Below are positions 14,499 to 27,867 of a stretch of 64,000 nt of DNA, piece after piece. The stretch's first letter is position 1. Each line of letters opens with the position of its first letter. The notes beneath the pieces were generated by a model. The model saw only the letters and a program-made list of their open reading frames with translations. It did no database searches and had not been told where the DNA came from. The stretch comes from Chrysomallon squamiferum (taxonomy: Eukaryota > Mollusca > Gastropoda > Neomphalida > Peltospiridae), in contig CM022674.1 in assembly GCA_012295275.1 (NCBI GenBank), forward strand, positions 13,969,864 through 14,033,863, given 5' to 3'. A program made the position numbers and the translations under genes.

Positions 14499-14534
<36 letters not shown>
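14499..14534. repeat. T tract of 36 bases
   Basis: Uninterrupted thymines. This could be the poly(A) tail of a minus-strand retroposon, but no flanking element body or target-site duplication is evident. Confidence 0.8.
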
Positions 14535-14535
<1 letters not shown>

Positions 14536-14799
14536 TAATGAAAAAAAAGTCTAGATGAACTTCACAATATCATTTGTTCAGGATTTCTAATTAATTCACA
14601 CCTGTATTTTTTTATATCTACATTTTATTTATACACTGTGTTATTTGACACCTGCTTAATTTCATTCACACATATTTCTCTCACCTTTTAATGATGTTTA
14701 CCATGGAGTTCTCTAAATCTGTAAGTAATAATAAACTGATAATAAATTATTGTTATTAAAAAGTGTAAAAAGAAAAGATAAGAAATGATGATATAGACA

Positions 14800-14965
14800 A
14801 TTATGATAATAATAACAATAACCGTAATGAAATAACAATAATAATAATAACAACAATAATAACAATAACAATAATAATAAGAATAAATATAATAATAATT
14901 AATAATGATGATGATGATCATGAAGATGATAAATGATGAAGATGATATAATAATTATAATGTTAA
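14800..14965. repeat. Imperfect AAT/AAC triplets
   Basis: AATAATAAC-type triplets ending in GATGATGATG. Non-coding. Confidence 0.8.
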
Positions 14966-15384
14966 TAATAAAAATAGTCAATCTATTACTTCAGACTCTG
15001 AGTAGATTAGATCCCACAGACTCTGGTACATGACAAAGTGCACTTACCTCAGAGGTCAATGCACTTGTTACAGCACTAAACTGATTTATGAACAGTGGAC
15101 GGAAACTGTTATTAAAAAAGGTGTAAAACTGTGTCATACAATATCTTCATTATTTCTCATGGGGGTTACAAGATTTCCCTCACTGGTAGACATCATTTTT
15201 ACTTGTAATAATAAGAACATAGCTGCTTTATTGAAAGTGTGAGAATAATAATAACCTCTGCCCTTTTGGTGTTAAACTTTGAGTGTTTTGTGACAGAGGT
15301 GAATACAAGTTCAGTATCACATAGAAACTCTCAGACATAAAGTTTTATAACAGACTTTATGCAATAAAAGAAAGAAAAAGTCTC

Positions 15385-15600
15385 TTATTATTATTATTGT
15401 TGTTGTTGTTGTTGTTCTTGTTGTTGTTGTTGTTGTTGTTGTTGAGAGAGAGACACATGTATACATCTCTCTCTCTATCTCACACACAAACACAGACACA
15501 GACACACACACACACACAGACACAGACAGACACACACACATACATACACACACACACAGACACACACACACACACACATTAACACACACACTGACAGACA
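15385..15600. repeat. (GTT)n then (CA)n/(CAGA)n
   Basis: Ten or more GTT triplets, a GA run, then AC dinucleotides with AGAC interruptions. Confidence 0.85.
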
Positions 15601-15757
15601 AGTCATATATAAAGGGATGTATGGAAATTCACTAAACCCACTTAAACACCTGATGTACAGATTTATCCAGATTTCTCTACTTACACAGTCAGGTTACAAA
15701 ACAACTTTAATCCAATTACTCATTACTGTCTGTATATAGCACCTACAGTCATTCGAG

Positions 15758-15759
<2 letters not shown>

Positions 15760-15811
<52 letters not shown>

Positions 15812-16075
15812 GTGCATGTATGAGAGAGAGAGAGAGAGACAGATTGTTATGCTCATAAACATTTTTGTATGTATGTACATATGAAAGTATGTATGTATAT
15901 ATGTATGTATGTATGTGTATGTATATATATATGTATTTATTTTTGTATGTACATATATGTATTTATGCATGTGTATGTATATATGTATATTTTTTTGAGT
16001 TTGTATGTATATATTTATGTATGTGTATATTATGTACATATGTATGTATGTATGTATGTGTTTTTGTATATACAA
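15760..16075. repeat. (GT)n, (GA)n and (GTAT)n cluster
   Basis: A pure GT run at about 15760-15808, then GTATGTAT tetramers with TATATA inserts to about 16070. Confidence 0.85.
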
Positions 16076-16419
16076 GTACAGGAATCTTAGGAAATATCAG
16101 ATTCCTGCAGTTAAACCTGTGAGTGTTGAAACACTTGGATTCTTGTTCAGTGCAGAAAGTCCACTGGGAAATCTGAGAGTTTTGGCTAAATGATTTGAAA
16201 TCCCCGGATTACTGTCAAACATTTGATAGCTTGTTACTTTTGCGCTTACGTCCTTCGACCAGATTGGAGTTACCTCCCCTGAGACCAGGCCTGTGAACAG
16301 TTTGAGTCGTGTAGTTAAACTCGCGACTCTGTAAAGGAATAATTTCCTTTTCCTGCTTCTTCGTAAAACTGTCTCCAGCGATCTGGTTCCGAGATAAATA
16401 ATTAATTAACTGCGACAGC
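16076..16419. other. Unique, relatively GC-rich stretch
   Basis: More complex sequence than its surroundings, including GAGTTACCTCCCCTGA near 16267, a relative of the GTTATCTCCC words seen elsewhere. No exon was recognised. Confidence 0.4.
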
Positions 16420-16762
16420 GACTCGCGTGTGTGTTTTAACTGTGAGATACAGACGTAGATACACCAGTGACTCGGGTGTGTGTTTTAACTGTGAGATACA
16501 GACGTAGATACACCAGTGACTCGGGTGTGTGTTTTAACTGTGAGATACAGACGTAGATACACCAGTGACTCGCGTGTGTGTTTTAACTGTGAGATACAGA
16601 CGTAGATACACCAGTGACTCGTGTGTGTGTTTTAACTGTGAGATACAGACGTAGATACACCAGTGACACGTGTGTGTGTTTTAACTGTGAGATACAGACG
16701 TAGATACACCAGTGACTCGTGTGTGTGTTTTAACTGTGAGATACAGACGTAGATACACCAGT
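16420..16762. repeat. 49-bp minisatellite, exactly 7 copies
   Basis: Unit begins GACTCGNGTGTGTGTTTTAA and ends GTAGATACACCAGT. The span of 343 bases is exactly seven times 49. Copies differ almost only at two positions after GACTCG/GACACG, so the array is young or homogenised. Confidence 0.95.
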
Positions 16763-17149
16763 GGATATCACATTTATTATCATGACTCGTAATGTTATAT
16801 ATTTATTTAATTCTGAGATGATAAATCTGATGAAAGTTAAATGAAGAAATGGACAATTGTTTATTGAATTCTTAAATAAGATATGATTTTTTGTTAAAAT
16901 ATCAACAGTTCTCTGATTGATGTATTTTCAGTCACAGCCAGAGTACCAGAACAGTTTATTAAATGTAACGATATTGTTACCTGTCTGTGGGAAGGTATAT
17001 ATAATAAAAGATCTTTTGCTGTTTTCTCGTAAAAGAATAGCTCATGGTGTATATAGCTTTCCGTTTTGTTTTAAATAGTATATCTTACTTCCTTTATAAC
17101 ACACAGACATATATTCACTTTTACACTCTAAATAATGTGTGTCTGTCTG

Positions 17150-17450
17150 TATGTGCCAACACACACATACATACACATACAGAAACCCAGAGACCCAAAT
17201 ATGCATCACATGCATATACACATATACACATACATACACATATACACACACATACACATACACATACATTCATACACACACATACATAGATACACATAAA
17301 TATATGCACAGAAAAATACAAACGCATAATACATAGATACACATGCATACACAGAGACACACACACATACACACATACATATATAAACACAAATACATGT
17401 ACACACATAAATAAACACACAGACACATACACACACGTACTAACATATAT

Positions 17451-17547
<97 letters not shown>

Positions 17548-17575
17548 CATACAAACACACATACAGACACATACC
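17150..17575. repeat. CA/CATA microsatellite tract
   Basis: Imperfect ACACATAC DNA with two near-pure (CA)n-(TA)n blocks at about 17450-17545. Confidence 0.85.
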
Positions 17576-18165
17576 CACACACTACAGTTTTCAAACAGAC
17601 ATGTTCTAGGATCATGTCCCAGTAATCACTGAGATCTCACCCAACTGAACATCCACAAAAACACAAAACTAATACATCATCTGTATTTTGTTAGTCTGTA
17701 ATCATAGAAAACTAATTTTAAAACTGATAGAAATAAAAGTCACTGAGATTAATCTGTGTCAGGTTGAAAAATGGTGACAGATGTTTCACTCAAAATTTCT
17801 TATTTGACTTTATCTACGCTAACCTATTTTTATTTGTTTAAAAACACGTGTGAGTTAAACGTTTTGTTTCTGACTGACTTTTATATGTGTTTTCCATGAT
17901 GTGGATTAATAGATAGTGTTTTGTTACAGTGGATGTCTAAGTCTAGGTTGCCCCATTCTAAACTACTTTATGTATGTATTTATGTATGGGTTTCTTTTCC
18001 TTAACGCCTTTTCTTTTTACTACATGTTGTTGTTGTTGTCATTCTTCATCTTCTTCTTCATCTTCTTCTTTTGTATATATAGCTTTTTTTATTTTTGTTT
18101 GTTGATTTCTTTTAAATCATAAGCAAGAATAATGATACCTTTATCACTGTTGTCATCCATATTAT
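17576..18165. other. Unique AT-rich sequence
   Basis: TTCTTCATCTTCTTC at about 18040-18070 is the only repeat. No gene recognised. Confidence 0.4.
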
Positions 18166-19350
18166 TTATTCTGTAATTATTTTCATTGTGATTGTTGTTG
18201 TTGACATTATTATTGACAGTGTATTATTACTATAACCACCATATCTACTAATACCACCAGAACTACAGCTATTACTATCACTACTACTACAATATCCACT
18301 AATACCACCAGTACCATTACTATTACTGTCACCACTACTACTATAACTAGCATATTTTACTAATATCACAAGTACAGTGTCGCCATCAACAATTGCACTA
18401 CCATATGAACTAATACAACCAGTACCGCCGCTATTACCATTGCCAGTTGTGAAGACAAGTTACTCAGTCTGTCAGGATTTTTTCTTCACACAGTGTCATA
18501 ATAAAAGTAAAAATGTCAGTGCATGAATATCCTGAAATTTTCTAAAACATATCACTGATATATCAGGTGAACCAAAAAAATAAACCCTGAATTTTATCTC
18601 AAAAACCACTTTTGGTAACTTTCTAATTATAATTGAATGTGTGTGTGTGTGTGTGCAATGAAATTCATTCAGACTTCCAAACAATTGACAAGTCTTAAAC
18701 ACCATCACAGTGTTGGAATACATTCTCAATGTTTGCAGATTTTCTCTACAAGAACAAACTACTATGACAACTGCTATCACCACTACAACTACAATTTTTG
18801 CTACCAATAATAATACTGACAACAGCTACCTCTACTAATATTATTGCTTTTACAACAACAAACAAGTACTACAGCTAGTACAACAACAACTACTACTACT
18901 ACAGGTACTACTGCTAGCATAACAACAACTACTACTACAGACACTACTTCTGGTACAACAACAGCTACTTTAAGATACTACTGCTACATTTTTCTAAGTG
19001 CTACTGGTAATACAATAACAATTACTTCTAATAGTTGTACTGATATCTGACATGCTGCTGATAATATTACTGACATAATACTCATCACAACAACATCAAC
19101 TACTGTTAGTTCAACAGCTACCACAACAACAACTACTACTAATACAGATATCATTGATACTGCTACTGGTATTACAATAACAACAATTACTATTACTACT
19201 ATTACCAACACTACTGCTACTACTACTAGCACTACTACACATATACTAATAAAAGTACTGCTATGATACTCATGTTACATCAACCACAAACACTTCTACT
19301 GATACTACAGCTACCATAACAGAACTGATATCAATAATCTCACTGTGGAT
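18166..19350. repeat. Degenerate ACT-triplet sequence, member of a dispersed repeat family
   Basis: Contains phrases such as CATATCTACTAATACCACCAG and ACCATATGAACTAATACAACC that recur in altered form at 31660-32090 and 45470-45560. It leads directly into the 33-bp array that starts near 19372. Confidence 0.7.
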
Positions 19351-19371
19351 TTTGACAACATATATTGCTGC

Positions 19372-22300
19372 TAGTACAGATAGTACTACTGCTAGTACAA
19401 CTGCTACTACAGATACTACTACTGCTAGTACAACTGCTACTACAGATACTACTACTGCTAGTACAACTGCTGCTACAGATACTACTACTGCTAATACAAC
19501 TGCTGCTACAGATACTACTACTGCTAATACAACTGCTGCTACAGATAGTACTACTGCTAATACAACTGCTGCTACAGATACTACTACTGCTAGTACAACT
19601 GCTACTACAGATACTACTACTGCTAATACAACTGCTACTACAGATACTACTACTGCTAATACAACTGCTGCTACAGATACTACTACTGCTAATACAACTG
19701 CTGCTACAGATAGTACTACTGCTAATACAACTGCTGCTACAGATACTACTACTGCTAGTACAACTGCTACTACAGATAGTACTACTGCTAGTACAACTGC
19801 TACTACAGATACTACTACTGCTAATACAACTGCTACTACAGATACTACTACTGCTAATACAACTGCTGCTACAGATACTACTACTGCTAATACAACTGCT
19901 GCTACAGATAGTACTACTGCTAATACAACTGCTGCTACAGATACTACTACTGCTAGTACAACTGCTGCTACAGATACTACTACTGCTAGTACAACTGCTA
20001 CTACAGATACTACTACTGCTAATACAACTGCTGCTACAGATACTACTACTGCTAATACAACTGCTGCTACAGATAGTACTACTGCTAATACAACTGCTGC
20101 TACAGATACTACTACTGCTAGTACAACTGCTGCTACAGATACTACTACTGCTAGTACAACTGCTACTACAGATACTACTACTGCTAATACAACTGCTGCT
20201 ACAGATACTACTACTGCTAATACAACTGCTGCTACAGATAGTACTACTGCTAATACAACTGCTGCTACAGATACTACTACTGCTAGTACAACTGCTACTA
20301 CAGATACTACTACTGCTAATACAACTGCTGCTACAGATACTACTACTGCTAATACAACTGCTGCTACAGATACTACTACTGCTAATACAACTGCTGCTAC
20401 AGATACTACTACTGCTAGTACAACTGCTGCTACAGATACTACTACTGCTAATACAACTGCTGCTACAGATACTACTACTGCTAATACAACTGCTGCTACA
20501 GATAGTACTACTGCTAATACAACTGCTGCTACAGATAGTACTACTGCTAGTACAACTGCTGCTACAGATACTACTACTGCTAGTACAACTGCTGCTACAG
20601 ATACTACTACTGCTAGTACAACTGCTGCTACAGATACTACTACTGCTAATACAATACAACTGCTACAGATAGTACTACTGCTAGTACAACTGCTGCTACA
20701 GATACTACTACTGCTAGTACAACTGCTGCTACAGATACTACTACTGCTAGTACAACTGCTACTACAGATACTACTACTGCTAATACAACTGCTGCTACAG
20801 ATACTACTACAAACAAATACAACTGCTGCTACAGATAGTACTACTGCTAATACAACTGCTGCTACAGATAGTACTACTGCTAATACAACTGCTGCTACAG
20901 ATACTACTACTGCTAATACAACTGCTGCTACAGATACTACTACTGCTAATACAACTGCTGCTACAGATACTACTACTGCTAATACAACTGCTGCTACAGA
21001 TACTACTACTGCTAGTACAACTGCTACTACAGATACTACTACTGCTAATACAACTGCTGCTACAGATACTACTACTGCTAATACAACTGCTGCTACAGAT
21101 AGTACTACTGCTAATACAACTGCTGCTACAGATACTACTACTGCTAGTACAACTGCTGCTACAGATACTACTACTGCTAGTACAACTGCTACTACAGATA
21201 CTACTACTGCTAATACAACTGCTACTACAGATACTACTACTGCTAATACAACTGCTGCTACAGATACTACTACTGCTAATACAACTGCTGCTACAGATAC
21301 TACTACTGCTAGTAAACTGCTGCTACAGATACTACTACTGCTAGTACTAGTAATAACTGCTACTACAGATAGTACTACTGCTAGTACAACTACTACTACA
21401 GATACTACTACTGCTAATACAACTGCTACTACAGATACTACTACTGCTAATACAACTGCTACTACAGATACTACTACTGCTAATACAACTGCTACTACAG
21501 ATACTACTACTGCTAGTACAACTGCTACTACAGATACTACTACTGCTAATACAACTGCTACTACAGATACTACTACTGCTAGTACAACTGCTACTACAGA
21601 TACTACTACTGCTAATACAACTGCTACTACAGATACTACTACTCCTAGTACAACTGCTGCTACAGATACTACTACTGCTAGTACAACTGCTGCTACAGAT
21701 AGTACTACTGCTAGTACAACTGCTACTACAGATACTACTACTGCTAGTACAACTGCTAGTACAACTGCTACTACAGATAGTACTACTGCTAGTACAACTG
21801 TTACTACAGATAGTACTACTGCTAGTACAACTGCTTCTACAGATACTACTACTGCTAGTACAACTGCTACTACAGATACTACTACTGCTAGTACAACTGC
21901 TACTACAGATACTACTACTGCTAGTACAACTGCTACTACAGATACTACTACTGCTAGTACAACTAGAACTACAGATACTACTACTGCTAGTACAACTAGG
22001 ACTACAGATACTACTACTGCTAGTACAACTACTACTACAGATACTACTACTGCTAGTACAACTAGTACTACAGATACTACTGCTGCTAGTACAACTAGTA
22101 CTACAGATACTACTACTGCTAGTACAACTAGTACTACAGATACTACTACTGCTAGTACAACTACTACTACTGCTAGTACAACTGCTACTACAGATAGTAC
22201 TACTGCTAGTACAACTGCTACTACAGATAGTACTACTGCTAGTACAACTACTACTACAGATAGTACTACTGCTAGTACAACTACTACTACAGATACTACT
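19372..22300. repeat. 33-bp minisatellite, about 3 kb (roughly 89 units), with a long Thr/Ser/Ala-rich open frame
   Basis: Unit is ACTACTACTGCTARTACAAC followed by TGCTRCTACAGAT. Units vary at a few positions (AAT/AGT, GCT/ACT, ACT/AGT) in higher-order patterns. Because the period is a multiple of three and lacks stops, a 992-codon plus frame (19352-22330, repeat TTANTTAATDT), an overlapping plus frame and minus Ser/Cys frames are all open. Indels near 20650 and 21313 push the frame out, and it returns at about 20815 and 21350. No flanking splice signals or signal peptide were seen, so I treat it as satellite DNA; a mucin-like exon is a remote alternative. Confidence 0.9.
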
Positions 22301-22669
22301 GCTAGTCCTGGTACGGCACCTATCGTGTAGTTCAGGACATGACGCTGACTGAATTAACCTGATAAAACTGGACATACCTGTACTAGACAGGACTAGTAGA
22401 AGGGAAAGGGGAAGGGAAAGTGAGGGGAGGAGCTCGAATGGGCGGAACAGCGACATTATAATTATAATCACTGCAGAAATAGAGTCACTGTCAAACAAAG
22501 GTACAGAACTAAATAGCTATTCAGTTGTTAATCGTTAAAATGCGATTAAAAGTTCACACTTAATAACTGTCAAATACAAAAAAACAACAAAAAAAAAAAA
22601 AAAAAAAAAAAACAACAACAAACAAACAAACATAAAAACGTAATAATAAGAAGAAAATAAATTAAAAAC

Positions 22670-23215
22670 GTATCCCTAATCATAACCATAGCCCTAACCG
22701 AACTGAAATGAACTTTATTTAAACGTAGTCTGTGGCATGTGAGGATACATTCATACAAAATTTAATATAACAATTAAAACAATATGGCGGATTCACAATA
22801 ATGTACATAATAATAAAAATATGTACACTATATCAATACACCAGCCAGAGGATTGAAAGTTATTCATGATTATATTACAGAAAATAGAAAGTTTTCTAAG
22901 GGCACAAGTTTCTTTAGAGTTAAATAATTTATAAAACTTAGGAATGCTTGGTTTAGACTGACAGAAAAATGGAAGGTAACGGTTCCTTTTATTCTTAAGA
23001 AACATACATGTAAATATAAAATGAAACTCATCTCCGATGTCATAGTTATTACACAATATTCTATTTTCAAATAGTGTATTTTTCCATCTTCCCGTTTCAA
23101 CAGGAAGATTATGATTTGAAGGTCTAAACCGTAACCATGGAAACCAGTGTTTTCTGTCTGCAAAGTTGAAATAAGTCTCACATAATCAGCTGTCAACCTA
23201 TGGCTAGTTTTGTGT
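22670..23215 (-). mobile_element. LINE (non-LTR retrotransposon) 3' end, 5'-truncated
   Basis: Minus-strand translation reads LRFRPSNHNLPVETGRWK, then ILCNNYDIGDEFHFIF and C-x-F-L-K-N-K-R. This is the well-known C-terminal signature of animal LINE reverse-transcriptase polyproteins ('R..NH.L..ETGRW', 'C.LC....IGDEFH'). The frame ends near 22793, followed by an AATAAA (plus 22714-22719) and degenerate GGTTAGGG/GGTTATG units at 22671-22699. Upstream of about 23200 the frame is closed and a minisatellite begins, so only the terminal fragment remains. Confidence 0.75.
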
Positions 23216-23301
23216 AACAAATAATTTAAAAATTTGTCAGGTTAGGCTGGCTTTTCTCGCTTTTCACGGTTTTCACTGATGTCTGCGGGAATCTAACACG
23301 T

Positions 23302-24473
23302 GAGGGCAGCAAGGAAAGGTAGGGCAGTAAGGAAAGGTAGGACTGTAAGGAAATGTAGGTCTGTAAGGAAATGTAGGGCAGTAAGGAAAGGTAGGGCAGT
23401 AAGGAAAGGTAGGACTGTAAGGAAATGTAGGGCAGTAAGGAAAGGTAGGACTGTAAGGAAAGGTAGGGCAGTAAGGAAAGGTAGGACTGTAAGGGAAGGT
23501 AGGACTGTAAGGAAAGGTAGGGCAGTAAGGAAAGGTAGGACTGTAAGGAAAGGTAGGGCAGTAAGGAAAGGTAGGACTGTAAGGAAAGGTAGGGCAGTAA
23601 GGAAAGGTAGGACTGGAAGGAAATGTGGGGAAAGGAAAGGTGGGACTGTAAGGAAAGGTAGGACTGTAAGGAAAGGTAGGGCTGTAAGGAAAGGTAGGAC
23701 TGTAAGGAAAGGTAGGGCAGTAAGGAAAGGTAGGGCAGTAAGGAAAGGTAGGACTGTAAGGAAAGGTAGGGCTGTAAGGAAAGGTAGGGCAGTAAGGAAA
23801 GGTAGGGCAGTAAGGAAAGGTAGGACTGTAAGGAAATGTAGGGCAGTAAGGAAAGGTAGGACTGTAAGGAAAGGTAGGGCAGTAAGGGAAGGTAGGACTG
23901 TAAGGAAATGTAGGGCACTAAGGAAAGGTAGGACTGTAAGGAAATGTAGGACTGTAAGTAAAGGTAGGACTGTAAGGAAAGGTAGGGCAGTAAGGAAAGG
24001 TAGGACTGTAAGGAAATGTAGGGCTGTAAGGAAAGTAAGGAGGGTAGGTAAGGAAAGGTAGGGTAAGGAAAGGTAGGGCAGTAAGGAAAGGTAGGGCAGT
24101 AAGGAAAGGTAGGGCTGTAAGGAAAGGTAGGACTGTAAGGAAAGGTAGGGCAGTAAGGAAAGGTAGGACTGTAAGGAAAGGTAGGGCTGTAAGGAAAGGT
24201 AGGACTGTAAGGAAAGGTAGGACTGTAAGGAAAGGTAGGGCTGTAAGGAAAGGTAGGGCTTTAAGTAAAGGTAGGACTGTAAGTAAAGGTAGGACTGTAA
24301 GGAAAGGTAGGGCAGTAAGGAAAGGTAGGGCAGTAAGGAAAGGTAGGACTGTAAGGAAAGGTAGGGCAGTAAGGAAAGGTAGGACTGTAAGGAAAGGTAG
24401 GGCTGTAAGGAAAGGTAGGGCAGTAAGGAAAGGTAGGGCTGTAAGGAAAGGTAGGGCTGTAAGGAAAGGTAGG
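23302..24473. repeat. 18-bp G-rich minisatellite, about 65 copies
   Basis: Unit TAAGGAAAGGTAGGGCAG alternates with the GGACTG-ending variant, with occasional AAATG and GGGAAGG variants and a short irregular spot at about 23625-23640 and 24030-24070. The plus strand is G-rich with regularly spaced GG/GGG runs. The Arg/Lys-rich plus frame and Pro/Tyr- or Leu/Ser-rich minus frames are repeat artefacts. Confidence 0.95.
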
Positions 24474-24922
24474 GATCTGAGGAAGAACTAGCGACAAGCG
24501 GGTGCGTTGTACTTTTTGAAGAACAGGAAGGTCACTGTTGAAGATCTTTAAACTTTGACCTTGCTTTGATAACTTTGATAAGTGTTTGACAGCGTGATTT
24601 TGTGAGATACTTTTCTCACTTTTGGTTCTGTCATCATGCACTATAATCTGTGTCATAACGGCGTATTGTTTTATATATAGAACTTAAAACTTGTAGTAAC
24701 GTAATTATCCTGCTTCTCTCGTGCCCGATTCCGTCTCTGATTAGGATTCAGTTGACTGATTCCGTATTTCAAACTAGCTTTCCCCAAATCATTGAATAAT
24801 TTATTTGGTTTTATTCTGTTTTGATTTATTACAAAACTTAATAAACTTAAGCTGTTTATTTATCTAGTGGACGTGTGTAGTATTATACCATCATAATCAG
24901 TTTGAATTTACTAAATCCTGTC

Positions 24923-24988
<66 letters not shown>

Positions 24989-25574
24989 CAAACACCAAAA
25001 ACTATTCTTCTTATAAATTTTACAAAATCTGATCTTCTTTAGTTTGAATTTTTTTGTTTGTGCAACCCACATTTTATTAGAAGCTGAATTAACATACAAT
25101 AAAACACCTATGATTTGATTTAATCTTTAACTAAATTGTGAGGTACATTTTAATTATATTTTCTTTTATTATCATTTGTTAAATATACTTTTTAAGTTAC
25201 ACTAAATGAGGCAATTAAACCAAATCTTTCCTCGATACCCAGCCTTTCAGTATTAAATTAAACAAGATTTATTTCTCAAGACGAAGTATTTTATCTGTGT
25301 CAGTCAAGCGGTCTTTCTGAATCACGTGATCAGGAAAGGAAAAATGTTTCAGGTCCGTACCTGAGTTAAATCAAAGATACAGTGCACTACTGTTGTATAA
25401 ATATGTATGTACCTGTAATTATTAATGTTTGTAAAGTAATGACATTCAGAATATATGATTGATAATAATCACAAACACAGTGGCTTGACCCGAATTGAAT
25501 AAACATCATCTTCTAATGTATGTTTCTATTTTATGTTGTGAAATGAAAACATTATTTTAAAAAGATAAAAAGAT
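24474..25574. other. Mostly unique sequence with (AAT)n
   Basis: (AAT)n at about 24924-24986. No exon recognised. Confidence 0.5.
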
Positions 25575-25690
25575 TATACAACAACTACTAATACTACTGC
25601 TACTACTATTACTACTAATATTACTACTAATATAAATACTACCACTACTTTACTACTAATACTAATACTAATACTACTACCACCACTAAC
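25575..25690. repeat. ACT/AAT triplet tract
   Basis: Imperfect ACTACTAAT triplets, loosely resembling the dispersed ACT-rich family at 18.2 and 31.7 kb. Confidence 0.7.
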
Positions 25691-26149
25691 AGATCTGGTA
25701 ATTATTTTTGTGATTTTATTTGATTATATTTAGAAGTTTACTTGTTCACTCTGCTACTCGCATTTGATCTGTACCTGAAGTAATTATCTGATACACTTGT
25801 AACTTGCGTGTATTGAAAACGTGACTAAACAAAGTCAAGTATGTTTCGCCTCGGAAAACACATAGAACGCAAACATTTGTTAAACTGAGCTTACACAATA
25901 GGTACGTAATTAAAAACCTGAATTATGTCATTTATTTGTGTTACGTTTTTTTTTTTTTTTTTTTTTTCTTCTTTTATCTTAACAGGTCCAGGATCATCCA
26001 ATTCGTCGTTTATTTTTCTAGTGTGTGTGTGTCTGTGTGTGTTTCCGTGTCTGTGACTTAACAGTTTTCTTCATTTTCTTTCGAGTTTGTTGTACGTGTT
26101 GGCTAATGATATCTAACAAAGACCCGATTCCAGCAAGTTTATTATTCAA

Positions 26150-26152
26150 ATT

Positions 26153-26183
<31 letters not shown>

Positions 26184-26279
26184 AAATAGTAATAGTAATA
26201 ATAATAACAATAATAATAATAAATAAATAAATAATACTAATAGTATCTCTGACAGAAAATAAATGCTTTTACTCATTGA

Positions 26280-26363
<84 letters not shown>
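26150..26363. repeat. (AAAT)n, (AAT)n, (CT)n, (CA)n cluster
   Basis: Four different simple repeats in succession, including about 25 CT dinucleotides at 26281-26330 directly joined to (CA)n. Confidence 0.9.
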
Positions 26364-26366
<3 letters not shown>

Positions 26367-27059
26367 CCTGCATTTGCATTCTTCTTTCTTATGTCTGTAT
26401 TACATCCCCTCTTGTGTGTACCTGAATTAACCTCACATTACCAAACACTTGAGAATTGCTCTCTCATTCAAACAAAAACAACAGAAATACACGTGCTTTG
26501 TATTAGTCAGATAATAAAAAAATATAAAATTATGAATTTAATCGTTAGAATGATTTATTTATTTTTCTATTTATTTTAAATATAATGGAATAAAGCTGTG
26601 TATTATAGATAAGGAATATATATATATATATTATTATTATTATTATTTTATTACTATTAGGTATACGTTACTAGAATCATATATTCACTTTATATCCTGT
26701 TTTTCATTATTATAGTTTATTTATATATCTTACGAAAAGTCCTGATACCGCCAGTTCATTATTCAAGTTTAAACAAGACAAAAGTTTGAGGCTAAATGTA
26801 TTATCTTTCTGCGTCCTTCTACAAACCAGTTGCTATATTTATTATTACTAAATATGTGACAGATTGTAACCAGAATTTATAAATTAATTAAGTGCACAAA
26901 TTACGTTAAGGTAGGTGTTACTTTTACTCCTGTTTACTTTATCACGAAAATTTCAAACTTTCACGATTATTTTTATTTCAGAAGAAACAAAAGTTCTGTG
27001 AAAAATTTCAAACTGCCACCCCTCCTTTATGAGAAATGGTATCTTCCTCTCGCTAAGTG

Positions 27060-27153
27060 TCGACCGCACTCGCAGCTGTGACACCAAACTGACATTTCAG
27101 ACGAGTAAGAGAACGTTTTATAGGTGTTAAATTTTTCATTTCTAAAGTCAAAG
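27060..27153 (+). other. Possible 5' non-coding exon of the RING/NHL gene
   Basis: Unique sequence ending TCAAAG then GTAAGA at 27154, a good donor. The coding exon begins after GACAG at 27865, so an intron of about 710 bases would join a 5' UTR exon to the ATG exon. The transcription start cannot be fixed from sequence. Confidence 0.35.
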
Positions 27154-27194
27154 GTAAGAAAAATGTATTATTATTGTTATTATTATTATTATAG

Positions 27195-27225
<31 letters not shown>

Positions 27226-27746
27226 GCTAAGATATTTTAAATGTGTTGAGTTTTCATCCAGTAGCAGTTTCATTCGTTTATTATGAGATTTTTGAATCGT
27301 GACTTCATCATCATTTGATTGAATACATTACTTCGCTCAAGGCCACGTTTCTTTTATTGTGCGTGTTCGAGCTGGATCAGTCGTGAAAATGTGGGCATGG
27401 TTAATGTGTCGTGACAAATGTTTAGTTTGTCGTTCTTCTGTCTTTTGTTGTTGTTTTACTTTGCTTCACATAATTTATTACGTTTGGCTTTCATCTTTGT
27501 ATAATTGATCTGTTTCTTTCTCAAATAAACTGTGACATACAAATAAAATAAAATAAAATAAATACTTTACATAGAAAATTTATAATATTATAGTGTTACA
27601 TTCGCAAGTTTATATATTTACTTTATCATTTCATTTACTTATTTTTACATTCCGTTGGTCCTTTGAATTAGCTGGAATTAATGTCGAGTTTTTGTATCTC
27701 CAGTCAGTTGTTTTCAACCGCTATTCTTTGTTATTATAATATTTTT

Positions 27747-27749
<3 letters not shown>

Positions 27750-27780
<31 letters not shown>

Positions 27781-27799
27781 GCAATAATAATGATAACAA

Positions 27800-27860
<61 letters not shown>
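27750..27860. repeat. Inverted (AAT)n ... (ATT)n pair before the RING exon
   Basis: About ten AAT triplets (27750-27780), a 20-base spacer, then about twenty ATT triplets (27801-27860), ending five bases before the putative acceptor at 27865. The two arms are complementary. Confidence 0.85.
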
Positions 27861-27867
27861 GACAGGT

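Noticed and set aside
14688-14981. 97-codon Ile/Tyr-rich minus frame
   Set aside because: Reading of an AAT/AAC triplet tract.
19340-20659. 439-codon Ser/Cys-rich minus-strand frame
   Set aside because: Antisense translation of the 33-bp satellite; the period is divisible by three, so several frames are open at once.
23226-24656. Long Arg/Lys-rich plus frame and Leu/Pro/Tyr-rich minus frames
   Set aside because: All are readings of the 18-bp repeat, with no start context, splice signal or non-repeat domain.
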